Assembly: GCA_022776215.1 (NCBI GenBank)
Contig: JALFIR010000044.1
Location: 1 to 26,166 of the forward strand
Length of the DNA: 26,166 nucleotides
Direction of reading: 5' to 3'
Origin: Colivicinus sp022776215
GTDB lineage: Bacteria; Bacillota_I; Bacilli_A; Erysipelotrichales; Erysipelotrichaceae
Shown here: positions 22,653 to 26,166 of the stretch, one piece after another
Layout of the letters: each line of letters begins with the position of its first letter
Position numbering within the stretch: position 1 is the stretch's first letter
Notes under the pieces: model-generated
Seen by the model: only the letters and a program-made list of their open reading frames with translations
The model's database searches: none
What the model was told of the DNA's origin: nothing
Program-made: the position numbers and the translations under genes

Positions 22653-25379
22653 ATGGATTATAAAGATACGCTACATATGCCTAATACTGGTTTTGAAATG
22701 AGGGGTAACCTTGCTAATAAGGAACCAGGTATCTTAGACAAGTGGCAAAAACAAGATTACTATAAGAGAATCTTAGAAAAGAATGAAGGAAATAAGCCAT
22801 TTATCTTACATGATGGCCCACCTTATGCTAATGGTAATTTGCATGCTGGTACTGCCATGAATAGAACTATCAAGGATATCATTGTTAGATCTAAGGCTAT
22901 GGCTGGTTACTATACACCATTTTTTCCTGGTTGGGATACTCATGGTTTACCAATTGAGAATGCTATTCAAAAGTTAGGTGTTAATAGAAAAGAAGTTACT
23001 GCTAAGGAATTTAGAGAAAAGTGTGAAGAATACGCTCATCAACAAATTGCTGGTCAAATGGCTACTGAAAAAAGACTTGGTCAAGTAGCTGATTATGAGC
23101 ATCCTTATATCACTTTAAATAAAGAATTTGAGGCAAGACAAGTAAGATCTTTTGCTAAGATGGCTCTTGATGGCATGATTTTCCAAGGCTTAAAGCCAAT
23201 CTATTGGTCACCTTGGCAAGAAACAGCTATCGCTGATAGTGAAATTGTTTATTTTGATAAGAAAGACACTTCAATCTTTGTTGCCTTTGATGTATTAGAT
23301 GGCAAAGGTGTTCTTGATGGAGATGAGAAGTTTGTAATTTGGACAACTACTCCTTGGACTATTCCTTCAAACTTAGCTATCTGTTTAAATGATTATTTAG
23401 ACTATTGTGTAGTTAATACCGAAAAGGGCAAATTGATTTTCCTTGAATCTAAGATTGATGAATTACTTCCTAAGTTTGGTTTAACTAATTTAGGTGTTCT
23501 AAAACATTTCAAGGGAAGAGATTTAGAATATGTTACAGTTAAACATCCTTTCTATCCTGAAAGACCTTCTGTTGTTATCTTAGGAAGCCATGTATCTGAT
23601 GAAGATGGTACAGGTTGTGTTCATACAGCACCAGGCCTTGGTACTGATGACTTTATTGTTGGTAAGAAGTATGGCATTGAACCATTCTCTCCAGTTGATG
23701 ACAAGGGTTGTTTAACAATTGAAGCAGGCGAAGATTTAGTTGGTAAGTTTGTAGTAGGTGATGAGCCAGATGGTGCTAATGTTGCTGTTATTAAGAAATT
23801 AGCTGCTTGTGGTGCTCTTTTAGGTAAAGAAAAGATTACCCACTCATATCCTCATGATGATCGTTTAAAGAAGCCTGTTATCTTTAGATCAACAGTACAA
23901 TGGTTTGCGTCTATTGAAAAAGTTAAACCTCAATTATTAGAAGCTATCAAGAAGGTTAAGTGGTGTAACTCATTTGGCGAAGTTAGACTTACTAACATGA
24001 TTGCTTCAAGAAAAGATTGGTGTATTTCAAGACAAAGACTATGGGGTGTTCCAATTCCTATTATCTATACAGAAGATAAGAAGCCTATTATTGAAAAAGA
24101 AGTATTCGATCATATCGCTGACTTATTTGAAGAATATGGTTCAAATGTTTGGTTTGAAAGAGAAGCTAAGGACTTATTACCTGAAGGCTATAACAATCCT
24201 GCATCTCCCAATGGTATCTTTACAAAAGAAAAGGATATCATGGACGTATGGTTTGATTCAGGTTCATCTTGGAATGAACTAATCGCTAGAGGCTATGATT
24301 ATCCATGTGACTTATACTTTGAAGGTTCTGACCAATATCGTGGTTGGTTTAATTCTTCTCTTATCGTATCAGTAGCTGTTAATGGTACTGCTCCATATAA
24401 GTCTGTATTGTCTCATGGTTATGTATGTGACTCTAAGGGTGAAGCAATGCACAAGTCTGTTGGTAATGTTGTTAACCCACTTGATATCATCAACAAGTAT
24501 GGTGCTGATATCTTTAGACTATGGGCAGCAAGTGAAGACTTTAAGGCTGATATGAGAATTGGTGATTCTAACTTGAAACAAGTTTCTGACCAATATCGTA
24601 AGATTAGAAATACCTTTAGATTCTTATTAGGTGTTACAAGTGACTTTGATGGTAATCTAGTTCCTTATGAAAATCTAGAGCCAATTGATAAGTATATGTT
24701 GATTTCATTAAATGATATGTTAGTGAAAGTTAAGAATGCTTATGACAATTATGACTTTGTACAAGCAACAAATACAATGACTAATTTCATGACTAACGAA
24801 TTATCATCATATTACTGTGACTATGCTAAGGATATTCTTTATTGCGATGAGGGTGAAAGAAGAAGACAAGTTCAATCTGTTCTTTACCAAGCAATCGATG
24901 TTCTAGTTAAACTATGGAGCCCAGTTCTTGTATTTACAACTGAGGAAGTATATAGTTTCTTTAGACCAAATGAAGATAGTGTACACTATACTCATTTCCC
25001 TAAAGAACAAACTTATCAAAATTCTGATGAAGTAAAGGCTGACTTCGCTAAGCTTCATGTGTTAAGAGATGCTGTTCTAAAGGCATTAGAAGAAGCAAGA
25101 CAAAATAAGACAATTGGTAAGTCTTTGGAAGCTCATGTAACTTTGAATGTTTCTGAAGAAGATAAAGCATTGTTAGAAAAGAACTTCAAGGATAAAGTTA
25201 ATCAATGGTTAATTGTTTCTAAGGTTGATTACACAAGTGAAGATCTTCCTAAGTATGATGACTTTGGTATTAAGGTAGAGAAGGTTGCTGGTGTTGTATG
25301 TCCAAGATGTTGGAACATCACTGATTCAACTGATCCTGAAGGCCTATGTGATCGTTGTAAGAAGGTTTTATCTAAATAA
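22653..25379 (+). CDS. ileS: Isoleucine-tRNA ligase
   Basis: A 908-residue class I synthetase of normal length for the bacterial IleS1 type. In order: HDGPPYANGNLHAGTAMN (HIGH position H64-A-G-T67); the editing domain with WTTTPWTIPSN from W230 and HTAPGLGTDDF; DVWFDSGSSW; YFEGSDQYRGWF; the KMSKS position as AMHKS (A598-S602); and a C-terminal zinc site (C883, C886, C899, C902) typical of IleS1. Both catalytic signatures depart from textbook HIGH and KMSKS. All other motifs are intact, and it is probably the sole IleS here, so it should be active. An AAGGAG site lies 7 nt from the ATG, just after the T-box terminator. Confidence 0.96.
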   Translation: MDYKDTLHMPNTGFEMRGNLANKEPGILDKWQKQDYYKRILEKNEGNKPFILHDGPPYANGNLHAGTAMNRTIKDIIVRSKAMAGYYTPFFPGWDTHGLPIENAIQKLGVNRKEVTAKEFREKCEEYAHQQIAGQMATEKRLGQVADYEHPYITLNKEFEARQVRSFAKMALDGMIFQGLKPIYWSPWQETAIADSEIVYFDKKDTSIFVAFDVLDGKGVLDGDEKFVIWTTTPWTIPSNLAICLNDYLDYCVVNTEKGKLIFLESKIDELLPKFGLTNLGVLKHFKGRDLEYVTVKHPFYPERPSVVILGSHVSDEDGTGCVHTAPGLGTDDFIVGKKYGIEPFSPVDDKGCLTIEAGEDLVGKFVVGDEPDGANVAVIKKLAACGALLGKEKITHSYPHDDRLKKPVIFRSTVQWFASIEKVKPQLLEAIKKVKWCNSFGEVRLTNMIASRKDWCISRQRLWGVPIPIIYTEDKKPIIEKEVFDHIADLFEEYGSNVWFEREAKDLLPEGYNNPASPNGIFTKEKDIMDVWFDSGSSWNELIARGYDYPCDLYFEGSDQYRGWFNSSLIVSVAVNGTAPYKSVLSHGYVCDSKGEAMHKSVGNVVNPLDIINKYGADIFRLWAASEDFKADMRIGDSNLKQVSDQYRKIRNTFRFLLGVTSDFDGNLVPYENLEPIDKYMLISLNDMLVKVKNAYDNYDFVQATNTMTNFMTNELSSYYCDYAKDILYCDEGERRRQVQSVLYQAIDVLVKLWSPVLVFTTEEVYSFFRPNEDSVHYTHFPKEQTYQNSDEVKADFAKLHVLRDAVLKALEEARQNKTIGKSLEAHVTLNVSEEDKALLEKNFKDKVNQWLIVSKVDYTSEDLPKYDDFGIKVEKVAGVVCPRCWNITDSTDPEGLCDRCKKVLSK

Positions 25380-25389
25380 CAACAACAAT

Positions 25390-25413
25390 AAGGGTGTCCT
25401 ATGTACATCCTTT
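25390..25413 (+). terminator. Possible terminator after ileS
   Basis: AAGGGTGT (25390-25397) pairs with ACATCCTT (25405-25412) with one G-U pair and a 7-nt loop, 10 nt past the ileS stop. Only three T's follow, so it may be a weak terminator. Confidence 0.5.
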
Positions 25414-25425
25414 AAAATACTTAAA

Positions 25426-25504
25426 ACGAAACGTTTGTTTCTATATTTCGCTAATAACGAAATAAACCTTGTTAATAATTCGTATTTAGGTTAATATTTC
25501 GTTA
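25426..25504. repeat. Cluster of inverted ACGAAA/TTTCGT repeats
   Basis: Four CGAAA or TTTCG elements lie within 80 bp, at 25427-25431, 25446-25450, 25458-25462 and 25497-25501. The middle two form TATTTCG-N7-CGAAATA. The third and fourth form a perfect 10-bp inverted repeat, TAACGAAATA (25455-25464) and TATTTCGTTA (25495-25504), whose right arm abuts the ribosome binding site of the next gene. It could be an operator or a hairpin that limits translation. Otherwise this 129-bp gap holds only the weak terminator above. Confidence 0.5.
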
Positions 25505-25508
25505 AGAG

Positions 25509-26012
25509 GTGCGCTATGAAATATTTACTAGCGAAGAAGTTGCTGAAAAGAAAGGCCTATCTATTCGCCGTATCCAACAAATGTGTAGGGATGGCGGTTT
25601 TGATGGTGCTTTTAAAGAAGGAAAATCTTGGTTAATTCCAGATGATGTTTTGGAATATAGCTTTGACAGTAAGAGATTGCTTCCTGTTGGACTTTCTGAC
25701 TACAAGAGGGCTTGCAATAGCTATTATTATGTTGACAAAACTTTGTTTATTCGTGATTTTATAGATTCTGCACCTTTGGTATCTTTGATTACTCGTCCAA
25801 GAAGGTTTGGGAAGACTTTAAATATGGATATGCTTAGAGTGTTTTTCGAAAAGACTAATGAAGATACATCGATTTATTTTAAAGATAAAAAGATTTGGAA
25901 TTGTGGTGAAAGGTACACAAAGCATCAAGGGCAGTATCCTGTAATATACTTAACTTTTAAGGATGTTAAATGTTTATCTTGGCAAGATACCATTATTAAA
26001 ATAAGCGAGTGA
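25509..26012 (+). pseudogene. HTH + AAA-ATPase-like protein, frameshifted and truncated
   Basis: The readable part is 167 residues. An excisionase-type helix-turn-helix (about 7-50: FTSEEVAEKKGLSIRRIQQMC, later GKSWLIPDDV) precedes the start of an AAA-ATPase-like domain (PF09820 type). That domain shows LPVGLSDYKRA, YYYVDKTLFIRDFI and the P-loop TRPRRFGKTLNMDML. Relatives run to about 500-600 residues and usually end in a PD-(D/E)XK nuclease-like part; here reading stops at 26012 where unrelated DNA begins. The in-frame start is GTG 25509 with no spaced Shine-Dalgarno. AGAGG sits 6 nt before an ATG at 25516 in another frame; one extra T after it would give MKYFTSEEV, the expected N-terminus. 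So it is probably also frameshifted. Confidence 0.7.
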
Positions 26013-26070
26013 CATGTCTTTGACGGGTCAGAGCTTCCTTGGGGTTTTCCCCGTTGCTTGCAACGTATGG

Positions 26071-26107
26071 TCTTCCTTTTGGTGATAAAATATCATCAAA
26101 AGGAAGA
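26071..26107 (+). promoter_or_regulatory. Hairpin sequestering the ribosome binding site of the 26111 ORF
   Basis: A 16-bp stem (26071-26086 with 26092-26107, one G-U pair) has a 5-nt loop AAAAT. Its 3' arm contains the AGGAAG Shine-Dalgarno of the ATG at 26111. Such stems occur at the outer ends of some insertion sequences and prevent transposase synthesis from read-through transcripts. It lacks a T-tract, so it is not a terminator. Confidence 0.75.
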
Positions 26108-26110
26108 GCG

Positions 26111-26166
26111 ATGCAAAAAGAATCTAGTACGTATGTGGCCTTGTGCCACAATGTAAGCAATCTTGT
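26111..26166 (+). CDS. 5' end of an ORF, possibly a transposase, cut by the window edge
   Basis: Eighteen codons are visible from the ATG (MQKESSTYVALC and so on), open to the edge. An AGGAAG site lies 4 nt upstream inside the hairpin. The stretch is too short to identify; a transposase is inferred only from the surrounding mobile-element features. Confidence 0.35.
   Translation, partial: MQKESSTYVALCHNVSNL

Larger units (their letters stand above)
26010..26166 (+). mobile_element. Left end of a probable insertion sequence, runs off the window
   Basis: Near 26010 the ATPase reading frame stops and composition changes, with G/C-rich runs such as GGGGTTTTCCCC (26041-26052). The edge shows GACATGTC (26011-26018) and GACGGGTC (26022-26029). 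CGTTGC-TT-GCAACG (26052-26065) and a 16-bp hairpin (26071-26107) precede an ORF that opens at 26111. This resembles the tip and guarded 5' leader of a transposon. The right end, target duplication and family are not visible, so the exact boundary is approximate. Confidence 0.5.

Noticed and set aside
25516..25635. Short ORF of 39 codons from the well-placed ATG at 25516
   Set aside because: The peptide is not recognisable and overlaps the conserved HTH coding frame; the ATG is better explained as the original start of the HTH gene before a 1-nt loss.
1..26166. CRISPR array, tRNA genes, defence island or prophage
   Set aside because: No regularly spaced direct repeats, tRNA-like cloverleaf sequences or phage genes were seen on reading either strand.

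Overview
This 26.2 kb window is low-GC DNA (roughly one third G+C by eye). It reads with the standard bacterial code (TGG for Trp, TGA used as a stop), strong Shine-Dalgarno sites and tightly packed genes. Gene content (SepF, a T-box ahead of ileS, an Ami-type Opp operon, a ydi-like tsa/rex cluster) points to a Firmicute. An Erysipelotrichia-like lineage is my best guess, not proven. The window begins inside a 5S rRNA gene and ends inside what looks like an insertion sequence, so it may be a contig broken at repeats.

Layout. (1) 1-130: 3' part of 5S rRNA with its terminator. (2) 182-2169, minus strand: two rRNA modification enzymes, RsmF-like m5C methyltransferase and RsuA-like pseudouridine synthase, overlapping by 4 bp and ending in a terminator at 141-173. 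(3) 2208-10086, plus strand: tsaE-tsaB-rimI-tsaD (tRNA t6A synthesis plus an acetyltransferase), asnA, then from its own promoter rex, asnS, a YdiF-like ABC-F ATPase and a small membrane protein. This resembles the ydiB-ydiC-ydiD-tsaD-ydiF-rex block of Bacillus subtilis with asparagine genes interleaved. (4) 10089-15277: M42 aminopeptidase, terminator, a DUF4097-like protein, the TldD/TldE protease pair, terminator, and an EamA-family transporter. (5) 15392-22011: a five-gene oligopeptide ABC importer in the order A-B-C-D-F. Subunit sizes match the streptococcal Ami system, including a long extracellular loop in the B subunit. (6) 22048-25379: sepF (cell division), then a T-box leader with an AUC specifier controlling ileS. 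(7) 25380-26166: an AAA-ATPase-like gene with an N-terminal helix-turn-helix. It appears broken twice, by a probable 1-nt frameshift at its start and by a mobile element from about 26010. The element's first ORF has its ribosome binding site inside a 16-bp hairpin.

Most of the window is translation housekeeping: rRNA and tRNA modification, asparagine supply and charging, isoleucine charging, and peptide uptake and turnover. No clear novel defence or biosynthetic system is visible. The most interesting signals are small: apparent leaderless transcripts from extended -10 promoters (including a divergent pair 26 bp apart), palindromes in the rex and oppA promoters, a switchable hairpin between oppA and oppB, six cysteines in the OppB extracellular loop, non-canonical HIGH and KMSKS motifs in IleS, and the frameshifted, IS-interrupted HTH-ATPase gene. 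No gene-free stretch exceeds about 210 bp; the longest is the ileS T-box leader.
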